NCBI GenBank assembly: GCA_035655235.1
Contig: DASRUX010000136.1
Location: 1 to 23,307 of the forward strand
From: JAGTRP01 sp035655235
GTDB lineage: Bacteria > Pseudomonadota > Gammaproteobacteria > Burkholderiales > Rhodocyclaceae
DNA length: 23,307 bases
Direction: 5' to 3'
The notes beneath the pieces were generated by a model. The model was not told where the DNA came from, made no database searches, and worked only from the letters and a program-made list of their open reading frames with translations. Shown piece by piece: positions 1-6,644 of the stretch (its first letter is position 1; each line of letters opens with the position of its first letter). The translations under genes and the position numbers were made by a program.

Positions 1-581
1 AGGGCATCGTCGGTGGTCTTGCCGTAGCGTTCCATGATGTAGTCGGCCAGCCGCCGGGGTTCCGTGAAGGCCGGCGTCTTTTCCACGAAGCCAGACGCGA
101 TGCCGTCGCTGGCCAGGCAGCAGATGTCGCCGGCCTCCACCGCCAGGGTGGACACATGCAGGCTCGGCATCTGGTAGCCCACCACGCCCCCCCGCAGGGT
201 GACGCACTGGCGCTGGCCGTCGGGCTGGCCGGGCCGGTGCCAGAGGACGCCTTCCACATTGCCGACGCTGGCCCATTGCAGGGTTCCTGCGGCCGGCTGG
301 TAAAGGGCCGCCGTCAGGGCCGCACCCCGGCTGCCTCGCAGGACCTCATGGCACTCCCGCATCATGACGTCCAGGCTGCGGCCCGGGGGGATGCCGTTGA
401 GGCAATCCACAGCCAAGCCGGCGGCGCGGGCGGCCTCGGGGCCGTGGCCCAGACCGTCGATAGCCGCCAGCAGCACGCCGCCGGCCAGGGGCCGGACCAG
501 GTAACGGTCGCCGCTGACCGGCTCCCCCGCCAGGGGACGCTGGGCGACGGCCCATTCCAGGCCCGGGATGTCGTGGTTCAT
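1..581 (-). CDS. rsbX: RsbX-like PP2C-family serine phosphatase (3' end off window)
   Basis: Last visible gene of the stressosome module. The minus-strand frame opens at ATG 579-581, which overlaps the rsbT stop (ATGA), and stays open to the window edge, giving about 193 codons with the C-terminus missing. Visible PPM/SpoIIE-type phosphatase signatures are AAIDGLGHGPEAA near residues 30-42 (metal-binding Asp followed by Gly) and a later LASDGI with another metal-binding Asp. In Bacillus, RsbX dephosphorylates RsbS and RsbR to reset the stressosome after RsbT has phosphorylated them, and the same role is inferred here from gene order and overlap. An ATG two codons further upstream (MEA before MNH) is also possible. 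The frame is nearly complete for the roughly 200-residue RsbX family. What follows it (in other proteobacteria often a two-component or diguanylate-cyclase output) is outside the window. Confidence 0.85.
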   Translation of the reverse strand, partial: MNHDIPGLEWAVAQRPLAGEPVSGDRYLVRPLAGGVLLAAIDGLGHGPEAARAAGLAVDCLNGIPPGRSLDVMMRECHEVLRGSRGAALTAALYQPAAGTLQWASVGNVEGVLWHRPGQPDGQRQCVTLRGGVVGYQMPSLHVSTLAVEAGDICCLASDGIASGFVEKTPAFTEPRRLADYIMERYGKTTDDA

Positions 582-979
582 GGCTTCCATTTCTTCATGG
601 TGACGGTGGTTCCCTGTCCCACCGCCGAGGTCAAATCGAATTCGTCCATCAAGCGCTTGGCCCCCGGCAGGCCCAGGCCCAGGCTGCCGCCGGTGGAGTA
701 GCCGTCCATCATGGCCAGGTCGATGTCGGCGATACCCGGCCCCTGGTCCCGGGCCTCGATGAGGAGGCCCTGCTTGGCGCCATACTGGGCGGGCGCCAGG
801 AGCAATTCCCCGGAGCCGGCATAGACCACGATGTTGCGCACCACCTCCGAAATCGCCGTGGCGATGACCGTAAGGTCCGTGCCCGAAAATCCGATTTTGG
901 TAGCCATTTCCCGCCCCATCTGGCGTGCGGTGACGATGTCTCCATCGCTGCGTATGGGAATCCGCACCTCGTCAGTCAT
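578..979 (-). CDS. rsbT: RsbT-like serine/threonine kinase (switch kinase of the stressosome)
   Basis: 133-residue GHKL/HATPase kinase, the usual size for RsbT. The N-box is ISEVVRNIVVYA with its Glu and Asn, the G1 box is DQGPGI, and the G2 region is SLGLGLPGAKRLMDEF, followed by a closing GQGTTV strand. In characterised stressosomes RsbT is held by the RsbR/RsbS core, phosphorylates the STAS domains on stress, and is released to activate an output partner. Here the start overlaps the end of rsbS by 8 bases and the stop overlaps the rsbX start by 4 bases, so translational coupling of the set is likely. No RsbU, RsbV/RsbW or SigB-type gene is visible, so the target of released RsbT cannot be named from this window. 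Confidence 0.93.
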   Translation of the reverse strand: MTDEVRIPIRSDGDIVTARQMGREMATKIGFSGTDLTVIATAISEVVRNIVVYAGSGELLLAPAQYGAKQGLLIEARDQGPGIADIDLAMMDGYSTGGSLGLGLPGAKRLMDEFDLTSAVGQGTTVTMKKWKP

Positions 980-1343
980 GGGCCGAATTCCCCTTGTCGC
1001 AGCGATTCAGGATTTCCATGCCCTCCTCCAGGTCGAGGGCGGTTTCGATGCCTTCCAGGCGCAATCCCAGTTGGACCATGGCGAAGGCCACCTCCGGCTG
1101 AATACCCACCACCACGGTGGTCGCCCCACGCAACTGGGTGACGTGGGCGATGCCCCGCAGAGTCCGCACGGCGAAGGAGTCGAGCACATCCAGGGCGGTC
1201 ACATCCACCACCACGCCCCTGGAGCGGTGCCGCCCCACCTTCTCCACCAGTTCATCCCGCAGCACGATGAGGTCGCGATCGCCCAGGGCAGCCTGGATCG
1301 AAGCGACCAGGATATCGCCCTGCTTGAGGATCGGAATGGCCAT
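972..1343 (-). CDS. rsbS: RsbS-like single STAS-domain stressosome scaffold protein
   Basis: 123-residue protein made of one STAS domain. The phosphorylation loop is VLDSFAVRTL with Ser56, which corresponds to the Ser59 position of Bacillus RsbS, preceded by the hydrophobic strand GVVVDV. RsbS co-assembles with RsbR into the stressosome core and retains RsbT until it is phosphorylated. The gene lies 9 bases downstream of rsbR and overlaps rsbT by 8 bases, a tight operon. A purine-rich stretch (GGAGGG) just ahead of the ATG at 1341-1343 supports this start. Nothing in the sequence suggests truncation. Confidence 0.93.
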   Translation of the reverse strand: MAIPILKQGDILVASIQAALGDRDLIVLRDELVEKVGRHRSRGVVVDVTALDVLDSFAVRTLRGIAHVTQLRGATTVVVGIQPEVAFAMVQLGLRLEGIETALDLEEGMEILNRCDKGNSAHD

Positions 1344-1352
1344 ATGCCCTCC

Positions 1353-2300
1353 TCAGGACGAGGCTGCGTCGCGGGTCGAGATCACCTTGTAGCCGAGCAT
1401 CCGTTCGGCCTCTTCGATACCCCCCTGGAGGTCCCCGACGGTATTGAGGGAGGACAGATCCACCCCCAGGGTGACCAGGGTCTGGGCCACCTCGGCGGAC
1501 AGGCCGGTAATGATGACCGTCGCCCCCATGAGCTTGGCGGCGGCAACGGTCTGGAGCAGGTGGTTGGCGACCCGGGAATCCACCGCCGCCACCCCGGTGA
1601 TGTCGATGACCACCACCTTGGCCCGGTTGTCCCGGATGGCCTTGAGCAGGTTCTCGGTGAGCTGCCGCGCCCGATAAGTGTCGATGATGCCGATGATGGG
1701 CAGGATGAGGAGCCGTTCCCGCACCTGCAGCACCGGGGTGGACAGCTCCCGGATGGCTTCCTGTTGCTGGCGGATGGTGCGTTCCCGCTGGTAGATGTAG
1801 GTATCCACCTGGACCCCGATGTCGTAGAAGATGATCTTCACCAGGGACATCAGGGTATTGAGGACCTTGGCGGGATCGTCCGGGTGGGCCTGGGTCAGCC
1901 GCTTGGCGACGTTGCGCAGGTAGAAGTTGAACATCCCCAGGTACCACTTGATGGCCAGGTTGATGCGCTGGTGGATGATGCCCAGGCGGACCCGGTTGGC
2001 GGTGTATTCCCGCCCGAATTCCCCGCTAGTGAGGTCCAGGAAGTACTGCTTCTGCATCTGCTTCACCCGCCTGAGGGTGGCGGGGTCGCGGAAGAAATCC
2101 GCCGTCTCCTTGAAGGACAGGATGTGTCCGTAGAACTCCTCGATCACCGGGTCGGCATACTGGCGGGCCAGGCTGTCCATCTGACGCAGCATCGCCACAT
2201 CGTCGGCATGGAGTTCCAGGAAAGCCTTGCGCAGTTCTATTTCATCATCGGTGAGGTCCATCTCCTGCAAAAGCGTCTGGTCCTGGGTGGAAAGGGCCAT
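1353..2300 (-). CDS. rsbR: Globin-coupled RsbR-like stressosome sensor (N-terminal haem-globin-type domain, C-terminal STAS)
   Basis: 315 residues from ATG 2298-2300, chosen because AAAAGGAGG lies just upstream; a longer in-frame extension to 2375 has no such site. Residues about 20-165 look like a protoglobin/globin-coupled sensor: EEFYGHIL near 54-61, and RLGIIHQRINLAIKWYLG with His110 at the place of the proximal haem ligand. Residues about 185-300 form the STAS domain, with AVDSRVANHLL (Ser242 at the site corresponding to Bacillus RsbRA Thr171) and AEVAQTLVTLGV (Thr274 at the Thr205-type site). RsbR proteins form the stressosome shell and their N-domains are sensory turrets. A globin-type turret is known for Vibrio RsbR, where haem binds oxygen, so oxygen (or NO/CO) input is inferred here. 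First gene of the rsbR-S-T-X operon. Confidence 0.93.
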   Translation of the reverse strand: MALSTQDQTLLQEMDLTDDEIELRKAFLELHADDVAMLRQMDSLARQYADPVIEEFYGHILSFKETADFFRDPATLRRVKQMQKQYFLDLTSGEFGREYTANRVRLGIIHQRINLAIKWYLGMFNFYLRNVAKRLTQAHPDDPAKVLNTLMSLVKIIFYDIGVQVDTYIYQRERTIRQQQEAIRELSTPVLQVRERLLILPIIGIIDTYRARQLTENLLKAIRDNRAKVVVIDITGVAAVDSRVANHLLQTVAAAKLMGATVIITGLSAEVAQTLVTLGVDLSSLNTVGDLQGGIEEAERMLGYKVISTRDAASS

Positions 2301-2470
2301 GGAATCCTCCTTTTCTCCGGGGGGCCGCCCATGTCCGATACCGCTGCGGCGACCTTGGCGGTTCGACCAGCCCATGGAAAAAACGATCCAACGCTTTGCG
2401 TTTTTGTTGGGGTAAGCCCTACTGCTGCTACAGGGCTTCCCTGCGGCCGAAAGGAATAACGGCCGGTCAA
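2301..2470 (-). promoter_or_regulatory. Leader/promoter region of the rsb operon with hairpins
   Basis: Non-coding stretch between the cold-shock gene terminator and the rsbR start. It holds two small inverted repeats: AAGCCCT (2414-2420) with AGGGCTT (2432-2438), and AACGC (2390-2394) with GCGTT (2398-2402). These could structure the rsbR transcript or act as operators. No convincing -35/-10 pair or known riboswitch was identified. Confidence 0.35.
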
Positions 2471-2472
2471 CG

Positions 2473-2500
2473 AAAAAAGCCCGGGAATCCCGGGCTTTTT
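2473..2500 (-). terminator. Rho-independent terminator, probably bidirectional, downstream of the cold-shock gene
   Basis: Perfect stem GCCCGGG (2479-2485) / CCCGGGC (2489-2495) with loop AAT, flanked by A6 on one side and T5 on the other. It therefore has a T-run on either strand. It lies 20 bases past the stop of the minus-strand cold-shock gene and insulates it from the rsb operon. Confidence 0.85.
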
Positions 2501-2519
2501 CACATGTCAGGTGCCTGAC

Positions 2520-2726
2520 TTATTCGGCGGGGCGAATGTTGGCAGCCTGCTTGCCCTTGGGGCCGGTGACGATGTCGAAGGTGACCTTCTGGTTCTCGGA
2601 CAGGGTCTTGAAACCGTTGCCTTGAATGGCGGAGAAGTGGGCGAAGAGGTCCTCACCACCGTCGGACGGGGAGATGAATCCGAAACCCTTGGCGTCGTTG
2701 AACCACTTAACAGTACCAGTTGCCAT
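2520..2726 (-). CDS. cspA: CspA-family cold-shock protein
   Basis: 68-residue single cold-shock domain, the normal size. RNP1-type motif KGFGFISP is at residues 13-20 and RNP2-type LFAHFSAI at about 27-34, after the usual start TGTVKWFNDAKG. Such proteins bind single-stranded RNA/DNA and act as RNA chaperones. The gene is preceded by TAAGGAAGC as ribosome-binding site and by a leader of about 150 bases, which is typical for cold-shock genes regulated through mRNA structure. It stands alone with its own terminator. The exact paralogue (CspA, CspC, CspE) cannot be decided from sequence alone, so the symbol marks the family. Confidence 0.95.
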   Translation of the reverse strand: MATGTVKWFNDAKGFGFISPSDGGEDLFAHFSAIQGNGFKTLSENQKVTFDIVTGPKGKQAANIRPAE

Positions 2727-2907
2727 GTTCTATAGCTTCCTTACTAAAACAAACAAAAATTGGGCGAGTGCCCGGTAACACGAGAATCAAGACGGAGGAG
2801 CTTTCGAACTGGAGTACCGCTAAGGGGAGGCACAACCGGAGGGAGCTAATTCACTACTTGGAAATCCCGTAATTAGTCAGTATGGGCTGGATTGATGGCC
2901 AATGCAA
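2727..2907 (-). promoter_or_regulatory. Promoter and long 5' leader of the cold-shock gene
   Basis: On the minus strand, TTGCAT (2902-2907) and CATACT (2879-2884) are separated by 17 bases and make a plausible sigma-70 promoter. This would give a leader of roughly 145-150 nt before the ATG. Long structured leaders are a known feature of cspA-type mRNAs. The assignment rests on spacing and partial consensus match only. Confidence 0.45.
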
Positions 2908-3002
2908 GGTTTATTTTTGCGTTTGTTTTCAGGGGGAGCCCCAGTGACCTTTGCCCCACGCCCCCCGTGATCGGTAGAGATGGGGAAGCCCACCGTAGTA
3001 CC

Positions 3003-4043
3003 ATGAGCGGGAATGTAACGAACCCGCCCATCATGGCCAGCCAAGACCTCCCACCGCCCCCCGCCTTGACCCCCAGCGCCATCGTCCGGCACCTGGACCA
3101 GTACGTCATCGGCCAGGACGACGCCAAGAAGATCATCGCCGTCGCCGTCTATGCCCATTTCCGCAAGATGGCCGCCGCCGGCACCGTGGAGGTTGCCAAG
3201 AGCAACGTGCTCCTCATCGGCCCCACCGGCACCGGCAAGACCCTCCTGTGCGAAACCCTGTCCCGGGTGCTGCAGGTGCCCTTCGTCACCGGCAATGCCA
3301 CGTCGCTGGCCCAGACCAAGTATGTGAACGAGGAGATCGAGACCATCCTCCAGCGCCTGGTGGACAAGGCCGAGGGCGACATCGGCCGGGCCCAGGCGGG
3401 CATCGTCTTCATCGACGAGATCGACAAGCTGCGCGCCCAAGAGGGCCAGGACCGGGCCACCTCCGGCGAAAGCGTCCAGCACGCCCTGCTCAAGATCATG
3501 GAGGGCGCCCCGGTCAAGCTGCCGGACGGCCGCCATATCGACACCACCAATATCCTGTTCATCTGCGGCGGCGCCTTCGTCGGCCTGGAGAAGATCGTGG
3601 AGAAGACCCACTCCTTCGGGTTCATCTCCACCTCCTCCGGCGACGACGCGCAGATCCTGGAACGCCTCAACACCCGCATCAAGCCCACCGACCTGTTCGA
3701 ATTCGGGCTGATTCCCGAATTCACCGGCCGACTGCCGGTCATCGCCCGTTTCCAGCCCCTGTCCAAGCCCATGCTGGCGCGGATCATGACGGAACCGAAG
3801 AATTCCCTCTTCAACCAGTTCGTGGAAATCCTGCGGGGCGAGGGAGTGGAATTGGCGGTGGAGCCCCGGGTCTTCGAGCAGATCGCCGAGATCGCCTACG
3901 AATACAAGACGGGCGCCCGCAGCCTGCGGGGCATCTTCGAGGAGATGATCACCCCCATCCTCTACCTGGTGCCGGACCACCCGGAGGTGAAGAAGGTGAT
4001 TATCGGCTCCCTGTTCGAAAAACCCCGCTTCCTCGGGGCTTGA
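3003..4043 (+). CDS. ClpX-like AAA+ ATPase lacking the zinc-binding domain
   Basis: 346 residues from ATG 3003; ATG 2892 or 3033 are alternatives and none has a strong Shine-Dalgarno site. The AAA+ module is clearly ClpX-type: LDQYVIGQDDAK near 31-42, Walker A GPTGTGKT 73-80, Walker B IVFIDEID 134-141, GLIPEFTGRLP with arginine finger about 243, and sensor-2 GARSLRG 304-310. Canonical ClpX has about 420 residues with an N-terminal Cys4 zinc domain, which is absent here. The pore-1 loop, normally GYVG, reads KYVN (106-109). The RKH-loop region is shortened to LPDGRHIDT. The ClpP-docking tripeptide IGF appears as FGF (205-207). It is therefore a divergent paralogue whose substrates, and use of ClpP, are uncertain. 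No clpP lies nearby. It is divergent from the cold-shock gene and convergent with the molbindin gene. Confidence 0.85.
   Translation: MSGNVTNPPIMASQDLPPPPALTPSAIVRHLDQYVIGQDDAKKIIAVAVYAHFRKMAAAGTVEVAKSNVLLIGPTGTGKTLLCETLSRVLQVPFVTGNATSLAQTKYVNEEIETILQRLVDKAEGDIGRAQAGIVFIDEIDKLRAQEGQDRATSGESVQHALLKIMEGAPVKLPDGRHIDTTNILFICGGAFVGLEKIVEKTHSFGFISTSSGDDAQILERLNTRIKPTDLFEFGLIPEFTGRLPVIARFQPLSKPMLARIMTEPKNSLFNQFVEILRGEGVELAVEPRVFEQIAEIAYEYKTGARSLRGIFEEMITPILYLVPDHPEVKKVIIGSLFEKPRFLGA
4018..4040 (-). terminator. Rho-independent terminator of the molbindin gene, inside the 3' end of the ClpX-like gene
   Basis: Read on the minus strand: AGCCCCG, loop AGGAAG, CGGGG, then TTTTT (4022 down to 4018). It lies about 10 bases beyond the molbindin stop and overlaps the last codons of the convergent ATPase gene. 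Confidence 0.7.
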
Positions 4044-4049
4044 AGGCCG

Positions 4050-4478
4050 TCAGGCCGGCACGCCCAGAATGACGTGGCTGGCCTTGATGAGGGCGGTAGC
4101 GGGGACGCCTTCTTTGAGGCCCAGTTCCATCACCGCCTCGTTGGTGATGACGGCATGCACCACCGTACCGCCGGGCAGCTCGATGCCCACATCCGTATTC
4201 ACGGCTCCCTTGTTCAGCCCCTTCACCTTGCCGGCCAACTGGTTGCGGGCGGAAAAGCGCACATTGCCCTCCCCGGCCAGCACCATCACCCAGGGCGCCT
4301 TGACGAAGGCAACGGCTTCCTTGCCCACTGCCAGTGACAAGGACTGAACGCTCCCCTCGGTGACCACGGCCACCAATTTGTCCCCACCGGATGTGGTCAG
4401 CTCGACCTCGGCATTGACGGGGCCGCTCACCAGGCCGGTGATCTTGCCGCTGAAAACGTTGCGTGCACTGACTCTCAT
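4050..4478 (-). CDS. Molbindin with two Mop/TOBE domains (molybdate-binding protein)
   Basis: 142-residue protein composed of two tandem Mop domains, residues about 1-68 and 72-140. Each begins SARN(V/Q) and has the pattern G(K/A)I/V-x-GL...GxVN(A/T)(E/D)V followed by VTxxSV/ITNEAV and VKAP/IKAS. Mop domains assemble into rings that bind molybdate or tungstate at subunit interfaces, so the likely job is intracellular Mo storage or buffering. CAGGAG precedes the ATG. The gene is divergent from modE, and a ModE-type palindrome (4519-4542) lies about 40 bases upstream of the start, so Mo-responsive control is probable. Its 3' end is 6 bases from that of the convergent ATPase gene. Confidence 0.92.
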   Translation of the reverse strand: MRVSARNVFSGKITGLVSGPVNAEVELTTSGGDKLVAVVTEGSVQSLSLAVGKEAVAFVKAPWVMVLAGEGNVRFSARNQLAGKVKGLNKGAVNTDVGIELPGGTVVHAVITNEAVMELGLKEGVPATALIKASHVILGVPA

Positions 4479-4518
4479 GTTGTTCTCCTGACGGTGGTTG
4501 CTGTTCTGGCCCGGTTTT

Positions 4519-4542
4519 CGCTATATCAAGAATGAAATAGCG
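4519..4542. promoter_or_regulatory. ModE-type operator between molbindin and modE
   Basis: CGCTATATC, six bases, then GAAATAGCG. The half-sites are inverted copies with one mismatch in nine. This fits the known ModE recognition layout of CGNTATATA, N6, TATATANCG in half-site content and spacing. It sits in the divergent intergenic region 4479-4680. Confidence 0.7.
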
Positions 4543-4638
4543 GTATTTGTCGGGTTGCCGACACTGTAGGCCAAACCGTCTTACGGAAACAACCATAGCG
4601 GCCGAGGCAAAAATCGCGATTTCATCGGAATGAAGACG

Positions 4639-4662
4639 CGTTATAGTCTTCGTTGTATACCT
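4639..4662. promoter_or_regulatory. Weak second ModE-like site ahead of modE
   Basis: CGTTATAGT, six bases, then TGTATACCT has the same 24-base layout as the site at 4519, but only about five of nine arm positions are symmetric. It lies 19 bases upstream of the preferred modE start at 4681. If used it would give autoregulation of the mod operon. Confidence 0.35.
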
Positions 4663-4680
4663 GACAATATTGCGACAACC

Positions 4681-5499
4681 ATGGAACCTATCTCACATCG
4701 CCTGCGGGGCAAGCTGGAAGTGGATACCGAACTGGGCACCTTCCTGGGCGACACCCGCATCCGCCTCCTGGAGGCCATCGAGAAGCACGGCTCCATTTCC
4801 CAGGCGGCCAAGGCCGTGCCCCTGTCCTACAAAGCGGCCTGGGACGCCATCGACGCCATGAACAACCTGGCGGACCAGCCCCTGGTCATCCGCTCCGCCG
4901 GCGGGCGCCACGGGGGCGGCACTTCGGTCACCGACTACGGCCGCAAGGTGGTTGCCCTCTACCGGGCCCTGGAGGCGGAATACCAGGCCGCCCTCGACCG
5001 CCTGGCCGCCACCATGCAGGACAACACTGCCAGCGACTTCAAGCAATTCCGCCAGCTGTTGAAGCGCATGTCCATGAAGACCAGCGCCCGCAACCAGTTT
5101 GCCGGCACCATCGTCGGCCTGCGGGAAGGCGACGTGGATTTCGAAGTGCGCCTGAAGCTGGATGCCGAAAACGAACTGGTGGCCATCATCACCCGGGAAT
5201 CCGCGGAAAACCTGGGCCTCGCCATCGGCATGGAAATCTACGCCCTGGTGAAATCCTCGTCGGTGCTGCTCCTCACCGACCCCAATGTGAAGACCACGGC
5301 CCGCAACCACCTGTGGGGCGAGATCACCCGCATCCACGACGGCCCGGTCAATTCGGAAGTCACCCTGGTCACCCCGGGGGGCAAGAACGTCTGCGCCGTG
5401 GTCACCCATGACAGCGTGGAAAAGCTCGGCCTCGCCGTCGGCGAGCAGGCCTGCGCCGTGTTCAAGGCTTCCGCCGTCATTCTTTGCCTTTACGCCTGA
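4681..5499 (+). CDS. modE: ModE, molybdate-responsive transcriptional regulator
   Basis: 272 residues from ATG 4681, close to the roughly 265-270 of ModE proteins. An in-frame ATG at 4630 would add 17 residues but would overlap a ModE-like operator. The N-terminal winged helix-turn-helix (residues about 10-110) contains LLEAIEKHGSISQAAKAVPL and SYKAAWDAIDAMNNL, the ModE/LysR-type helix set, and GRHGGGT. The C-terminal half has two Mop domains beginning KTSARNQFAGTI and KTTARNHLWGEI, which bind molybdate. Mo-loaded ModE typically represses modABC and regulates molybdoenzyme genes. It is the first gene of the operon and modA follows 14 bases downstream. Confidence 0.95.
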   Translation: MEPISHRLRGKLEVDTELGTFLGDTRIRLLEAIEKHGSISQAAKAVPLSYKAAWDAIDAMNNLADQPLVIRSAGGRHGGGTSVTDYGRKVVALYRALEAEYQAALDRLAATMQDNTASDFKQFRQLLKRMSMKTSARNQFAGTIVGLREGDVDFEVRLKLDAENELVAIITRESAENLGLAIGMEIYALVKSSSVLLLTDPNVKTTARNHLWGEITRIHDGPVNSEVTLVTPGGKNVCAVVTHDSVEKLGLAVGEQACAVFKASAVILCLYA

Positions 5500-5513
5500 T
5501 GAAGGAGAAACCC

Positions 5514-6254
5514 ATGGTCCGCCTCGCATCCCTTGCCGCCCTCCTCCTCGCCTTCGCCGCCCATGCCGACGAGGTGCAGGTGGCGGTGGCCGCCAATTTC
5601 ACGGCTCCCATGCAGAAAATCGCCGCCGAGTTCGAGAAGGACACCGGTCACAAGGCCGTGCTGGCCTTCGGCGCCACCGGCAAGTTCTACGCCCAGATCG
5701 CCAACGGCGCGCCCTTCGAGGTTTTCCTTTCCGCCGACGACGAAACCCCGGCCAAGCTGGAGAAGGAGCAGCTCGCCGCCCCGGGCAGCCGCTTCACCTA
5801 CGCCATCGGCAAGCTGGTCCTGTGGTCGGCCAAGGACGGCTATGTGGATGGCAAGGGCGAGGTGCTGAAGAAGGCAGACTTCAAGCACATCGCCCTGGCC
5901 AACCCCAAGACCGCCCCCTACGGCACCGCCGCCGTCGAAGCCATGATCAGGATGGGGGTCCTGGCGGCGGTCCAGCCTAAGGCAGTCCTGGGAGAAAACA
6001 TTTCCCAGACCTACCAGTTCATCGCCACCGGCAACGCCGAGCTGGGCTTCGTCGCCCTTTCCCAGGTGTTCAAGGACGGCAAGGTCGCCAGCGGCTCGGC
6101 GTGGATCGTCCCCGCCAACCTGTACGAGCCCATCCGCCAGGACGCCGTGATCCTGATGAAGGGCAAGGACAAGCCTGCCCCCACCGCCCTCGCCGCCTAC
6201 CTGAAGGGCGACAAGGCCAAGACCATCATCAAGTCCTACGGATACGAACTATGA
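5514..6254 (+). CDS. modA: ModA, periplasmic molybdate-binding protein
   Basis: 246 residues from ATG 5514, which has GAAGGAG at the right distance. A signal peptide is visible (Met-Val-Arg, a Leu/Ala-rich core, then AHA before Asp-Glu at about residue 18-19). The mature start VQVAVAANFTAPM and the segments GATGKFYAQIANGAPFEVFLSAD, ANPKTAPYGTAA and FVALSQV are the ModA/WtpA-type ligand-pocket elements. ModA captures molybdate or tungstate in the periplasm and delivers it to ModB. The stop overlaps the next start (ATGA), so it is translationally coupled to the NifX-like gene. Confidence 0.95.
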   Translation: MVRLASLAALLLAFAAHADEVQVAVAANFTAPMQKIAAEFEKDTGHKAVLAFGATGKFYAQIANGAPFEVFLSADDETPAKLEKEQLAAPGSRFTYAIGKLVLWSAKDGYVDGKGEVLKKADFKHIALANPKTAPYGTAAVEAMIRMGVLAAVQPKAVLGENISQTYQFIATGNAELGFVALSQVFKDGKVASGSAWIVPANLYEPIRQDAVILMKGKDKPAPTALAAYLKGDKAKTIIKSYGYEL

Positions 6255-6643
6255 AGATCGCCGTCGCCACCAAGGAATACACCGCCGTCTCCGGCCACGC
6301 CGGCCAGACCCGCCACTGGCTGGTCTACGACCTCGCCGGCCACCGCCTGGACGCGCCCGCCCCGGCGCCCGTCCGGGTCGAACTGGAGAAGGAACAGCTC
6401 CTGCATTACTTCCAGGACGACGGCCCCCACCCCCTGGATGGGGTGGATATCATCGTCGCCGGCAGCGCCGGGGACGGCTTCATCCGCCACATGAAGAAGC
6501 GGGGCGCCGACGTGCTCCTGACCGGCGAACAGGACCCGGCCGCTGCCATCGCCTGCATCCTCAAGGGCGAAACCCTGCCGGACACCCGCTTCGACGTCAC
6601 CACCACCCTCTGCAAGCTGCGGGATTTCTTCTCCCGCCACTGA
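6251..6643 (+). CDS. NifX/NafY-family (dinitrogenase iron-molybdenum cofactor) protein within the mod operon
   Basis: 130 residues that match the NifX/NafY/NifB-C-terminal fold: start MKIAVATKEYTAVSGHAG, central GVDIIVAGSAGDGFIRHMKKRGADVLLTGEQDPAAAIACILKG. Family members bind FeMo-cofactor or its precursors, or related metal clusters. The gene is inserted between modA and modB, overlapping modA by 4 bases and leaving 1 base to modB, so it is expressed with the transporter. That position suggests handling of imported Mo or of a Mo-containing cofactor. No nif structural genes are in the window, so a nitrogenase role cannot be claimed. Confidence 0.85.
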   Translation: MKIAVATKEYTAVSGHAGQTRHWLVYDLAGHRLDAPAPAPVRVELEKEQLLHYFQDDGPHPLDGVDIIVAGSAGDGFIRHMKKRGADVLLTGEQDPAAAIACILKGETLPDTRFDVTTTLCKLRDFFSRH

Positions 6644-6644
6644 C

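Noticed and set aside
831..2459. Long plus-strand open frame opposite the rsb genes
   Set aside because: It is the antisense shadow of high-GC coding sequence. The minus-strand frames encode clear RsbR, RsbS and RsbT proteins.
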